A model generated the notes under the pieces. It did not search any database. It had not been told where the DNA came from and worked only from the letters and a program-made list of their open reading frames with translations. 64,000 nucleotides of DNA from contig NZ_JAGIBG010000025.1 of the NCBI RefSeq assembly GCF_017744435.1, forward strand, positions 1 to 64,000, read 5' to 3'. Origin of the DNA: Pseudomonas sp. GTDB lineage: Bacteria; Pseudomonadota; Gammaproteobacteria; Pseudomonadales; Pseudomonadaceae. How positions within the stretch are numbered: position 1 is the stretch's first letter; each line of letters begins with the position of its first letter. The translations under genes and the position numbers were made by a program. Shown here piece after piece: positions 18,413-25,374 of the stretch.

Positions 18413-18438
18413 CGGGTACATTCCTGACGGCGGCTCAT
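18409..18438 (-). CDS. Nine-codon upstream ORF overlapping the DUF6384 start
   Basis: A strong AAGGAG with spacing of five bases precedes ATG 18438. The frame reads MSRRQECTR and its TGA overlaps the ATG of the downstream gene as ATGA. The Shine-Dalgarno of this mini-ORF is better than that of the main gene, which suggests coupled translation of the operon's first gene. It is too short to judge by codon use, so it may be only a ribosome-loading device. Confidence 0.45.
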   Translation of the reverse strand: MSRRQECTR

Positions 18439-18530
18439 GGTGCTCCTTGCATGAGTTGAAGAGGGCTGGCGCAGTATACCCAAACCGTAAGGCAAAACAG
18501 TGGCCAGCCTCTGGACGCTGGCAAACTGGC

Positions 18531-18561
18531 AAAAAAAAAAGCCCGCATCAAGGATGCGGGC
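18531..18561 (-). terminator. Intrinsic terminator of leuA
   Basis: On the minus strand GCCCGCATCCTTGATGCGGGC (18541-18561; nine-base arms around a three-base loop) is followed by ten T residues (18531-18540). It lies 20 bases after the leuA stop and separates it from the DUF6384 operon. Confidence 0.9.
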
Positions 18562-18580
18562 CTGATTTGCCGGGGGCTGC

Positions 18581-20254
18581 TTATGCGGCCTTGGCTTCCT
18601 GCTGGCTCAGCGAGCGGTTCAGCGCGCTGAACAGCGCCTTGAAGCTGGCGGTGGTGATGTTTTCATCGATACCCACACCGTGCACCGGACGACCGCCGGC
18701 CACGCGCAGTTCGATGTAGGCCGCGGCCTTGGCGTTGGTACCCGCACCGATGGCGTGCTCGTTGTAGTCCATGATTTCCACGGATACCGGCAAGCCGGCC
18801 ACCAGGGCTTCCAGGGCGCCGTTGCCCTTGCCGCGCCAGTGCAGGGTGGTTTCGCCTTCGCCGGCGACCTCCACTTCCACGGCACTGTTGCCGTTTTCTT
18901 CCTGCAGGCGGTGGCTGACCAGCGCATACGGGGCGTTGGCCTGGAGGTATTCCTTGTGCAGCAGGCTGTAGATCTGCTGGGCGGTCATTTCCAGGCCCAG
19001 GCGGTCGGTTTCACCCTGCACGACCTGGCTGAATTCGATCTGCATGCGGCGCGGCAGGCTGATGCCGTATTCCTGCTCGAGCAGGTAGGTGATGCCGCCT
19101 TTGCCCGACTGGCTGTTGACGCGGATCACCGCCTCGTAGCTACGGCCGATGTCGGCCGGGTCGATCGGCAGGTACGGCACTTCCCACAGCTCGCCTTCCT
19201 GCTGCTTGGCGAAGCCCTTGCGGATGGCGTCCTGGTGCGAGCCGGAGAATGCGGTGTGGACCAGGTCGCCGACATACGGGTGACGTGGGTGCACCGGCAG
19301 CTGGTTGCACTCTTCGACCACCTTGCGCACGCCGTCGATGTCGGAGAAGTCCAGCAGCGGGTCGATGCCCTGGGTGTAGAGGTTCAGTGCCAGGGTCACC
19401 AGGTCGACGTTGCCGGTGCGCTCGCCGTTGCCGAACAGGCAGCCTTCGGCACGGTCGGCGCCGGCCATCAGGCCCAGCTCGGTGGCGGCAATGCCGGTGC
19501 CACGGTCGTTGTGGCAGTGCAGGCTGATGATCACGCTGTCGCGACGGCTGACATTGCGGCAGAACCACTCGATCTGGTCGGCGTAGATGTTCGGCGTGGA
19601 AACTTCCACGGTGGCCGGCAGGTTGAGGATGATCTTGTGCTCGGGGGTCGGGTTCCAGACTTCGATGACCGCGTCACAGACTTCCTTGGCGAACTCCATT
19701 TCGGTGGCGCTGAAGGTTTCTGGCGAGTACTGGAAGGTCCACTGGGTTTCCGGCTGCTGGGCGGCATATTTGACGAACAGCTTGGCCGCGTTCACCGCGA
19801 TGTCCTTCACGCCTTGCTTGTCCTGATTGAAGACAATGCGGCGGAACGACGGGCTGGTGGCGTTGTACAGGTGGACGATGGCCTTCTTCGCCCCGCGCAG
19901 CGACTCGAAGGTACGGGCGATCAGGTCTTCACGGGCCTGGGTGAGCACCTGGATGGTGGTGTCGTCCGGGATGTGGCCGTCTTCGATCAGCATGCGCACG
20001 AAGTCGAAGTCGGTTTGCGAGGCCGACGGGAACGAGGCTTCGATTTCCTTCACGCCAACCTGCACCAGGGTCTTCCAGAAGCGCAGCTTCTTCTCCGAGT
20101 CCATCGGCTCGATCAGCGACTGGTTGCCATCACGCAGGTCGGAGCTGCACCAGATCGGCGCCTCGGTGATGGTCTTCGACGGCCAGGTACGGTCAGGCAG
20201 GTCGATGGTCGGGAAAGCGCGGTATTTCTTCGATGGGTCTTTGAGCATGGTCAT
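18581..20254 (-). CDS. leuA: 2-isopropylmalate synthase
   Basis: This enzyme condenses acetyl-CoA with 2-ketoisovalerate in the first committed step of leucine synthesis. The 557 residues are of the long LeuA2 type. A TIM-barrel catalytic domain starts with the metal/substrate motif SSDLRDGNQSL and contains ISLHCHNDRGTGIAATELG with the metal-binding His residues, and the GNGERTGNVDL loop. The C-terminal LeuA regulatory domain (about 430-557) would bind leucine for feedback inhibition. ATG 20254 is used; ATG 20248 is an alternative two codons later. A candidate leucine-rich leader ORF lies 76 bases upstream, and an intrinsic terminator follows. Confidence 0.95.
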   Translation of the reverse strand: MTMLKDPSKKYRAFPTIDLPDRTWPSKTITEAPIWCSSDLRDGNQSLIEPMDSEKKLRFWKTLVQVGVKEIEASFPSASQTDFDFVRMLIEDGHIPDDTTIQVLTQAREDLIARTFESLRGAKKAIVHLYNATSPSFRRIVFNQDKQGVKDIAVNAAKLFVKYAAQQPETQWTFQYSPETFSATEMEFAKEVCDAVIEVWNPTPEHKIILNLPATVEVSTPNIYADQIEWFCRNVSRRDSVIISLHCHNDRGTGIAATELGLMAGADRAEGCLFGNGERTGNVDLVTLALNLYTQGIDPLLDFSDIDGVRKVVEECNQLPVHPRHPYVGDLVHTAFSGSHQDAIRKGFAKQQEGELWEVPYLPIDPADIGRSYEAVIRVNSQSGKGGITYLLEQEYGISLPRRMQIEFSQVVQGETDRLGLEMTAQQIYSLLHKEYLQANAPYALVSHRLQEENGNSAVEVEVAGEGETTLHWRGKGNGALEALVAGLPVSVEIMDYNEHAIGAGTNAKAAAYIELRVAGGRPVHGVGIDENITTASFKALFSALNRSLSQQEAKAA

Positions 20255-20330
20255 GGAAGCAATCCTTTTGTGTGCGGCCGAGATCGGGCCTGCCGAGCTG
20301 TAACGAGATGAAGAGGCGAGGCGACGCGAA

Positions 20331-20408
20331 TCAGCCTGGTAGTCGGGCGCTGACCAGGCAGAGGCTGCGATGTTGTCGGAGCAGGATGAGGGTGCTGAAG
20401 GTTTTCAT
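20331..20408 (-). CDS. Candidate leu leader peptide (25 residues, six Leu)
   Basis: ATG 20408 opens a 25-codon ORF ending at TGA 20331: it begins MKTFSTLILLRQHRS and ends LCLVSARLPG. Six of 25 codons are Leu, clustered as LILL and LCL, and one is the rare CTA. AGGG lies about eight bases before ATG. It ends 76 bases before leuA, the usual place for a leader that senses charged tRNA-Leu. I see no intrinsic terminator with a T tract between leader and leuA, so control would work by antitermination of Rho or by translational coupling, if real. Confidence 0.55.
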   Translation of the reverse strand: MKTFSTLILLRQHRSLCLVSARLPG

Positions 20409-20588
20409 GCCCTCAACCCTAACCAGTGGGGTGGGGGATGGCAAGCGTTCGAAAAAAATTGAGAGGAATGCTTAAAAAAAGCTAAATGGCGAGATTTTAT
20501 AGCTGGATTTTTTATGGTGCTTACTAAGGCTTGCGCAGTATTTTTCTACAGCGCAACACGTCGGATTTGATGTTGGCAGTGCTGGCCT

Positions 20589-20672
20589 CTTCGCGGGCTC
20601 GCCCGCTCCCACAGGTACGGCGCAGCCTTCGGGCGCGGCGCGATCCCTGTGGGAGCGGGCGAGCCCGCGAAG
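20589..20672. repeat. REP-type inverted repeat, 27-bp arms
   Basis: Bases 20589-20615 and 20646-20672 are exact reverse complements separated by 30 bases. The core is TTCGCGGGCTCGCCCGCTCC, followed by CACAGG. The repeat lies between the M23 peptidase stop and the leuA leader region. The 433 bases between leuA and the peptidase gene hold only the leader ORF, an AT-rich stretch at 20440-20560 that may carry the leuA promoter, and this repeat. Confidence 0.88.
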
Positions 20673-20687
20673 CAGGCGGCGCCGATC

Positions 20688-21515
20688 TCAGGGCTGGAAC
20701 GCGCCAATGAAGATCGCCGGATCCACCCGCGCATCGTTCAGGCTGACGTTCCAGTGCATGTGCGGCCCGGTGGCCCGCCCGGTCGAGCCCACGCGCCCGA
20801 CCACATCGCCGCGGCGCAGCTGCTGGCCAACCTGCACATCGATCTTCGACATGTGGCAGAACATGCTGATGAACCCTTGCCCGTGGTCGACGAACACCGT
20901 ACGGCCATTGAAGAAGTAGTCGCCCACCAGGATCACCTTGCCGTTGGCCGGGGTCTTGATCGGCGTACCGGCCGGCACCGCGAAGTCCAGCCCGGCATGG
21001 GGGTTGCGCTCCTCGCCATTGAAGAAGCGGCGCACGCCGAACTTGCTCGACAATGGCCCGCTGACGGGTTTGTCGAGGATCAGGTTGCTCGGCAGCACCG
21101 GGCTGAAGCTGCGATACGCCTTGATCTGCTCGGCCAGTTCGCGGTCGATGCGCTTGAGGTCGTCCGGGTTCGGGTTGACCTGGCGGGTGTTCTTCAAGGT
21201 GATGTGCTGCTCGGGGTACTTCTTGCTGCCGACGCTGAAGGGCAGGCTGCGGCCGCCCTGGGTCAGCACGGCGGTGCCGGGTTTCTGGGTCAGTGGGATG
21301 CCGACGATGGCCAGCCAGTTGTCCTGCTCCTTGACCACCAGCACCGGTTTGCCATCGAAGCGCGCGCTCGGCGCTGTTGCTGCCGGGCCGAGGTCGACCA
21401 CCGCCACGCCACCGGGCACGGGCTTGTTCAGGGTGCGGGTGATGTAGCTGGCCTGGGCGCCTGCGGCCAGCAGCAGGAGGGAGAGGGCGAGCAGGGGCGC
21501 GAACAGGCGGGGCAT
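20688..21515 (-). CDS. Periplasmic M23 (LytM-type) peptidase
   Basis: This is a zinc endopeptidase that probably cuts peptidoglycan cross-links. The 275 residues start with a signal peptide (LFAPLLALSLLLLAAGAQA). A beta-rich domain follows, then LytM at about 150-260: zinc ligands in NPHAGLDFAV (His, Asp) and GPHMHWNVS (His-x-His), with FVDHGQGFISMFCHMSKI between. All active-site residues expected of an active M23 enzyme are present, unlike in degenerate activators such as EnvC. It lies four bases downstream of xseA and is probably co-transcribed with it. Confidence 0.88.
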   Translation of the reverse strand: MPRLFAPLLALSLLLLAAGAQASYITRTLNKPVPGGVAVVDLGPAATAPSARFDGKPVLVVKEQDNWLAIVGIPLTQKPGTAVLTQGGRSLPFSVGSKKYPEQHITLKNTRQVNPNPDDLKRIDRELAEQIKAYRSFSPVLPSNLILDKPVSGPLSSKFGVRRFFNGEERNPHAGLDFAVPAGTPIKTPANGKVILVGDYFFNGRTVFVDHGQGFISMFCHMSKIDVQVGQQLRRGDVVGRVGSTGRATGPHMHWNVSLNDARVDPAIFIGAFQP

Positions 21516-21518
21516 GTG

Positions 21519-22898
21519 TCAGTCCAGTAAAGAGAGGGTGACCGGGGTCAGGTGATTGTCTTCGACGCGTACCAGCAACTCGCCTTCGTTCAGGCGCGCG
21601 GTCAGGCGCTGGCCGTTGCGGGTCTGCTCGGCGCTGCGGATGGCCTGGCCCTGCTCGTCGAGGAGGATGCTGTAGCCGCGTGCCAGGGTCGCCAGCGGGC
21701 TGACTACCTGCAGCGTCTGCAGTTGTGCCTGGAAGCGCTGGCGGCGGTCCTTGAGTACTTCGCGCATGGCCCTTGGCAGGCGCTCGGCGAGGCTGTCCAG
21801 GCGCTGCCCCAGCAGCTTCAGCGTGCGCCCCGGGTGCTGCGCGGCCAGGCGTGTATCGAGGCGCGCCAGGCGCTCGCGGCGCTGGTTGAGGTTGAGCATG
21901 AAGGCGCGGCGCAGGCGCATGTCCAGGTCATCCAGGCGTTGCGCTTGCTGGCGCAGGCGTTCGCCGGGGTGACGCAGGCGCCGGGTCAGCGACTCCAGGC
22001 GCAGGCGGTCGTGGGTCAGGCGGTTCTGCATGCGCAGCAGCAGGCGCCGCTGCAGGCCGTCGAGGCGTTGCTGCAGGCCACTGTTGTCGGGGGCCAGCAG
22101 TTCGGCAGCAGCCGAAGGCGTGGGGGCGCGAACGTCGGCGACGAAGTCGCTGATCGACACATCGGTTTCGTGGCCGACGGCGCTGACGATTGGCGTTACG
22201 CAAGCGGCCACGGCGCGCGCCACGGCTTCTTCGTTGAAGCACCAGAGGTCTTCCAGCGAGCCACCACCGCGGGCCAGGATCAGCGCGTCGAAGCCCAGCC
22301 GGTCGGCCTGCTGCAAGGCGCGGACGATCTGGTTGATCGCCTCGCGGCCCTGTACGGCAGTGGGGATCAGGTTCAGTTCGACCTGTGGTGCCCGGCGGCC
22401 GAACACGCTGATGATGTCGCGGATCACCGCGCCAGTGGGCGAGGTGATGATGCCGATGCGTTGCGGATGGGCCGGCAGCGGCTTCTTGCGCTCGGCACTG
22501 AACAGCCCTTCGGCGCCGAGCTTCTCCTTCAGCGCCTCGAAGGCCAGGCGCAGGGCGCCATCACCGGCCGGCTCGACCGTATCGAGGATCAGCTGGTAGT
22601 CGCCACGCCCTTCGAACAGCGAGACCTTGCCGCGCACGCGCACCGCCAGGCCGTCACGCAGGGCCTGGCGCACGCGGGTGGCGTTCTGCCGGAACAGCGC
22701 ACAGCGCACCTGGGCGCCGCTGTCCTTGAGGGTGAAGTACATGTGGCCGGAGGCCGGGCGGGCGAGGTTGGATATCTCGCCTTCCACCCAGACACTGCGG
22801 AACACGTCTTCCAGCAGCACGCGGGCGCGGCCGTTGAGCTGGCTGACGGTGAGGACCTCGCGGTCCAGGCCGAGTCGTTCGAAAGGGTCTCTGATCAT
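21519..22898 (-). CDS. xseA: Exodeoxyribonuclease VII large subunit
   Basis: XseA with XseB degrades single-stranded DNA to oligonucleotides. The 459 residues comprise an N-terminal OB-fold (about 15-110, WVEGEISNLARPASGHMYFT), a catalytic core with DALILARGGGSLEDLWCFNE and PIVSAVGHETDVSISDFVADVR split by normal spacing, and a long Arg-rich helical region that forms the XseB-binding coiled coil. The start MIRDPFERLG at 22898 is taken by homology; in-frame ATGs at 22919 and 22907 would add up to seven residues. The small subunit xseB is not in this window, which is common in Pseudomonas. Confidence 0.92.
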   Translation of the reverse strand: MIRDPFERLGLDREVLTVSQLNGRARVLLEDVFRSVWVEGEISNLARPASGHMYFTLKDSGAQVRCALFRQNATRVRQALRDGLAVRVRGKVSLFEGRGDYQLILDTVEPAGDGALRLAFEALKEKLGAEGLFSAERKKPLPAHPQRIGIITSPTGAVIRDIISVFGRRAPQVELNLIPTAVQGREAINQIVRALQQADRLGFDALILARGGGSLEDLWCFNEEAVARAVAACVTPIVSAVGHETDVSISDFVADVRAPTPSAAAELLAPDNSGLQQRLDGLQRRLLLRMQNRLTHDRLRLESLTRRLRHPGERLRQQAQRLDDLDMRLRRAFMLNLNQRRERLARLDTRLAAQHPGRTLKLLGQRLDSLAERLPRAMREVLKDRRQRFQAQLQTLQVVSPLATLARGYSILLDEQGQAIRSAEQTRNGQRLTARLNEGELLVRVEDNHLTPVTLSLLD

Positions 22899-22943
22899 GG
22901 CCGGCATCATAAAGGACATCGGCCCCGGTTGTCTGTCCCGGCC

Positions 22944-23831
22944 CTATCGCCGGCAAGCCTGCATCGCCGCGACGAACTGGTGCACCATCTGTCCCGCATC
23001 GCGTCGGCAGGCCAGCGCCACGGTACTCTCGCATCCCCCCTCCAGCGCCACGAAACTGACCGAGGCCGGTGCAATCTCGCGCATGCACTCCGGCAACAAC
23101 GCCCCCCCGAACCCGGCCTGGATCAGCTGCAACTGCGTCGTCTTGCGCGACAGTACCTGCGCCGCTCGCGGGTAAAAGCCAGCATCCATGCACAGTGAGG
23201 CCGACAGGTAACTCAGCCCGCCGCGATCCCGATGCGGGATGGAAACAAAGCGCTCCTCACGCAGCTGCTCCAGCTTCACTTGCGCTGCACCGGCCAGTGG
23301 ATGCCCGGCTGCAACTGCCAGCAACAACGGTTCGCTGAACAGTTCATGCAGCACCACGCCTTCATGCTGGCGCAGCACCGGCAAACGCAGCAGGCCGATA
23401 TCCAGTCGCCCGGCGGCGATATCCTCCAGCTGCGCCTCCGACGACTGTTGGGCAATCTCCAGCGCAACCCCTGGGTTGCCCCGCAGGTAGCCGCTCAGGC
23501 CAGCCAGCAGCGGGCCGGTCAGCGGTACCGTGCTGGAGTGGTTCAGGCGCAGGCTGCCTTGCAGCCCTTCACCAATGTCGCGGGTCACCCGCTCAGCTTG
23601 CGCCAGGTCGGCCAGCAAGCGCCGCGCACGTTCCAGGAAGGCCTGGCCGGCCAGCGTCAGGCGCGGCAGGCGCGCGGTGCGCTCGAACAGGGGGGTACCC
23701 AGTTGCTGCTCCAGCTCCTTGATCTGCCGGCTCAGCGCCGACTGGGCGATGTAGAGCCGTTCGGCGGCACCGCTGAAGCTGCCGCATTCGGCGATTTCCA
23801 CGAAGTAACGCAACTGGCGGATCGACGTCAT
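22944..23831 (-). CDS. LysR-family transcriptional regulator
   Basis: This 295-residue regulator has an N-terminal winged helix-turn-helix (MTSIRQLRYFVEIAECGSFS; AERLYIAQSALSRQIKELEQ) and a C-terminal periplasmic-binding-like effector domain (about 90-290). It is transcribed divergently from a TauE/SafE-type exporter gene, the classic arrangement for a LysR regulator and its target. The shared 97-base gap holds an ATGCCTTT/AAAGGCAT inverted repeat. The ligand cannot be read from the sequence; an exported anion such as a sulfonate or sulfite is a guess from the neighbour. Confidence 0.85.
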   Translation of the reverse strand: MTSIRQLRYFVEIAECGSFSGAAERLYIAQSALSRQIKELEQQLGTPLFERTARLPRLTLAGQAFLERARRLLADLAQAERVTRDIGEGLQGSLRLNHSSTVPLTGPLLAGLSGYLRGNPGVALEIAQQSSEAQLEDIAAGRLDIGLLRLPVLRQHEGVVLHELFSEPLLLAVAAGHPLAGAAQVKLEQLREERFVSIPHRDRGGLSYLSASLCMDAGFYPRAAQVLSRKTTQLQLIQAGFGGALLPECMREIAPASVSFVALEGGCESTVALACRRDAGQMVHQFVAAMQACRR

Positions 23832-23834
23832 GTC

Positions 23835-23869
23835 ATGCCTTTTCGAGATGGGTATGGCGTTAAAGGCAT
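23835..23869. promoter_or_regulatory. Candidate LysR operator
   Basis: ATGCCTTT (23835-23842) and AAAGGCAT (23862-23869) form a perfect 8-bp inverted repeat with a 19-base spacer in the gap between the divergent lysR and exporter genes. It adjoins the regulator's own start codon, as expected of an autoregulated LysR site. Confidence 0.45.
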
Positions 23870-23928
23870 ATTAGTCGGCATGGCTCATGGCTGGCTAACC
23901 TTTGCCTGTCTTTCCAGGAGTTGCTGCC

Positions 23929-24684
23929 GTGCTCGCCCAACTGTCGTTTTCCGGCCTTGAATGGTTGCCCATCCTGCTCGGCGTCGGCGCCGCCTACATC
24001 GTTTTCGGCATTGCAGGCTTCGGCACTGCGCTGGTAGCCGGCCCGGTGCTGATCCACTTCATGCCCCTGTCGCGGATCATCCCGCTGCTGGTGCTGCTGG
24101 ACTTCGTCGCCGCCTTCGGCAACCTGCTGCCGTCACGTCGCGACGTGGTGCGCGGCGAGCTGCTGCGCCTGTTGCCGTGCATGGCCGTGGGTTGCACCCT
24201 GGGCGTGCTTTTCCTGCTGCGCCTGAAGTCCGAGCTGCTGCTGTTGCTGATGGGTTTGTTCGTCACCGCCTATGCGGTCTACGGCCTGGCGGTGAAGGTG
24301 CGCCCGGCCCGATTGTCGGGCTTTTGGGCGGTGCCCATGGGCACGGTTGGCGGGCTGTTTGGCGCCTTGTTCGGCAGTGGCGGTTTCCTTTATGCGATCT
24401 ACCTGAGCGCACGCCTTGAAGTGAAGGAGCAGGTGCGCGCGACCCAAAGCGCGTTGATCAGCTGCAGCACCCTCGTGCGCCTGTCGCTGTTCCTGCTGGC
24501 CGGCGTGTACGCCGACACCAGCCTGTTGCTGCTCGCCGCCTGCCTGCTGCCCGTGATGTTCATCGGTCTCTGGGTGGGGCGCCGGCTGACCCTGAAACTA
24601 TCCCGCGAAGCCTTCGTGCGCCTGGTCACCTGGCTGGTGCTGGCCAGCGGCCTGGCGCTGATCGGTCGCTACCTGAGCGGCTGA
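23929..24684 (+). CDS. TauE/SafE-family membrane exporter
   Basis: This is a 251-residue inner-membrane protein with about eight hydrophobic helices and the TauE/SafE (DUF81) repeat signature, with Gly-rich first helix LLGVGAAYIVFGIAGFGTAL and the matching GLFGALFGSGGFLYAIYLS in the second half. The family moves sulfite, sulfonates or other small organic anions. GTG 23929 is chosen because AGGAG lies eight bases upstream; the TTG at 23902 has no ribosome-binding site. The divergent LysR gene probably controls it. Substrate unknown. Confidence 0.82.
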   Translation: MLAQLSFSGLEWLPILLGVGAAYIVFGIAGFGTALVAGPVLIHFMPLSRIIPLLVLLDFVAAFGNLLPSRRDVVRGELLRLLPCMAVGCTLGVLFLLRLKSELLLLLMGLFVTAYAVYGLAVKVRPARLSGFWAVPMGTVGGLFGALFGSGGFLYAIYLSARLEVKEQVRATQSALISCSTLVRLSLFLLAGVYADTSLLLLAACLLPVMFIGLWVGRRLTLKLSREAFVRLVTWLVLASGLALIGRYLSG

Positions 24685-24730
24685 GCTGTAGAATTGCAGG
24701 ATTACCGCAGTCCGCAGGCCCGCTTCGTTC

Positions 24731-25288
24731 ATGAACACCCAGAGCATCATCGTCCCCAAGCTGTCCACCGTCGAGGTGCACGAAGCCCGTGCCCGCGCCA
24801 TCCTGCGCTGGCTGGTGCGCGAGAAGATCGTCGAGGAACAACTGACCACCTGCGGCCGTACCGGCAACCGCATGGGCCATGCCTTGGCGGCGGGCGCGCG
24901 CAAGGTCGCCCTGCACCCTGAAAAGCTGCCGTTTGGCGAGCAGGTCAATGGCCTGGAAGTGATGCTCAAGCGTTGCATCTATACCCCGACCGAGGGGTTC
25001 CTCGAGGAGGCCGGCTGCCCGGAGTGCCGGCGCGAGGTCGGCGAGCCGCTGTTCGAGAGCCTGGAGGAGTGGATGCCGGCGGTGAGCGACAACTTCACCT
25101 GCCCGCTGTGCGGCCATGAAGACGACATCAATGGCTTCATTTACCTGCAGCCATGTGCCTTTTCCAACCTTGGGTTCATCTTCAACAACTGGGGCGAGGC
25201 CGGGTTCACCCAGGCCTTTCTCGACAGCTTTGCCGACTGGCTCGACCAGCCGGTGGCGGTGGTGCAGGTAAAAGTGCCACAAGGCTGA
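24731..25288 (+). CDS. Conserved protein with two zinc-ribbon-like Cys pairs
   Basis: The 185 residues contain CPECRRE and CPLCGHEDD about 40 residues apart, together a likely four-Cys zinc site, plus an N-terminal helical stretch (EVHEARARAILRWLVREKIV). The rest (INGFIYLQPCAFSNLGFIFN) looks like a compact alpha/beta domain. No signal peptide or membrane segment. ATG 24731 is used. It lies 46 bases after the exporter and 86 before guaB, whose promoter starts just after its stop. I recognise it as a protein of unknown function conserved in Pseudomonas, not as a named family. Confidence 0.6.
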   Translation: MNTQSIIVPKLSTVEVHEARARAILRWLVREKIVEEQLTTCGRTGNRMGHALAAGARKVALHPEKLPFGEQVNGLEVMLKRCIYTPTEGFLEEAGCPECRREVGEPLFESLEEWMPAVSDNFTCPLCGHEDDINGFIYLQPCAFSNLGFIFNNWGEAGFTQAFLDSFADWLDQPVAVVQVKVPQG

Positions 25289-25308
25289 CCGAAGGCCCTT
25301 ATTTTGCA

Positions 25309-25337
25309 TTGAGCGGCGCGCCGTGGATGAGTATAAT
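25309..25337 (+). promoter_or_regulatory. Sigma-70 promoter of guaB
   Basis: TTGAGC (25309-25314), a 17-base spacer and a consensus TATAAT (25332-25337) lie 38 bases before the guaB start. This is the most canonical promoter in the window. Confidence 0.8.
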
Positions 25338-25374
25338 GGCGCGCTTCCATTTTTCCCGCCCGGGAGCCCCCGCG

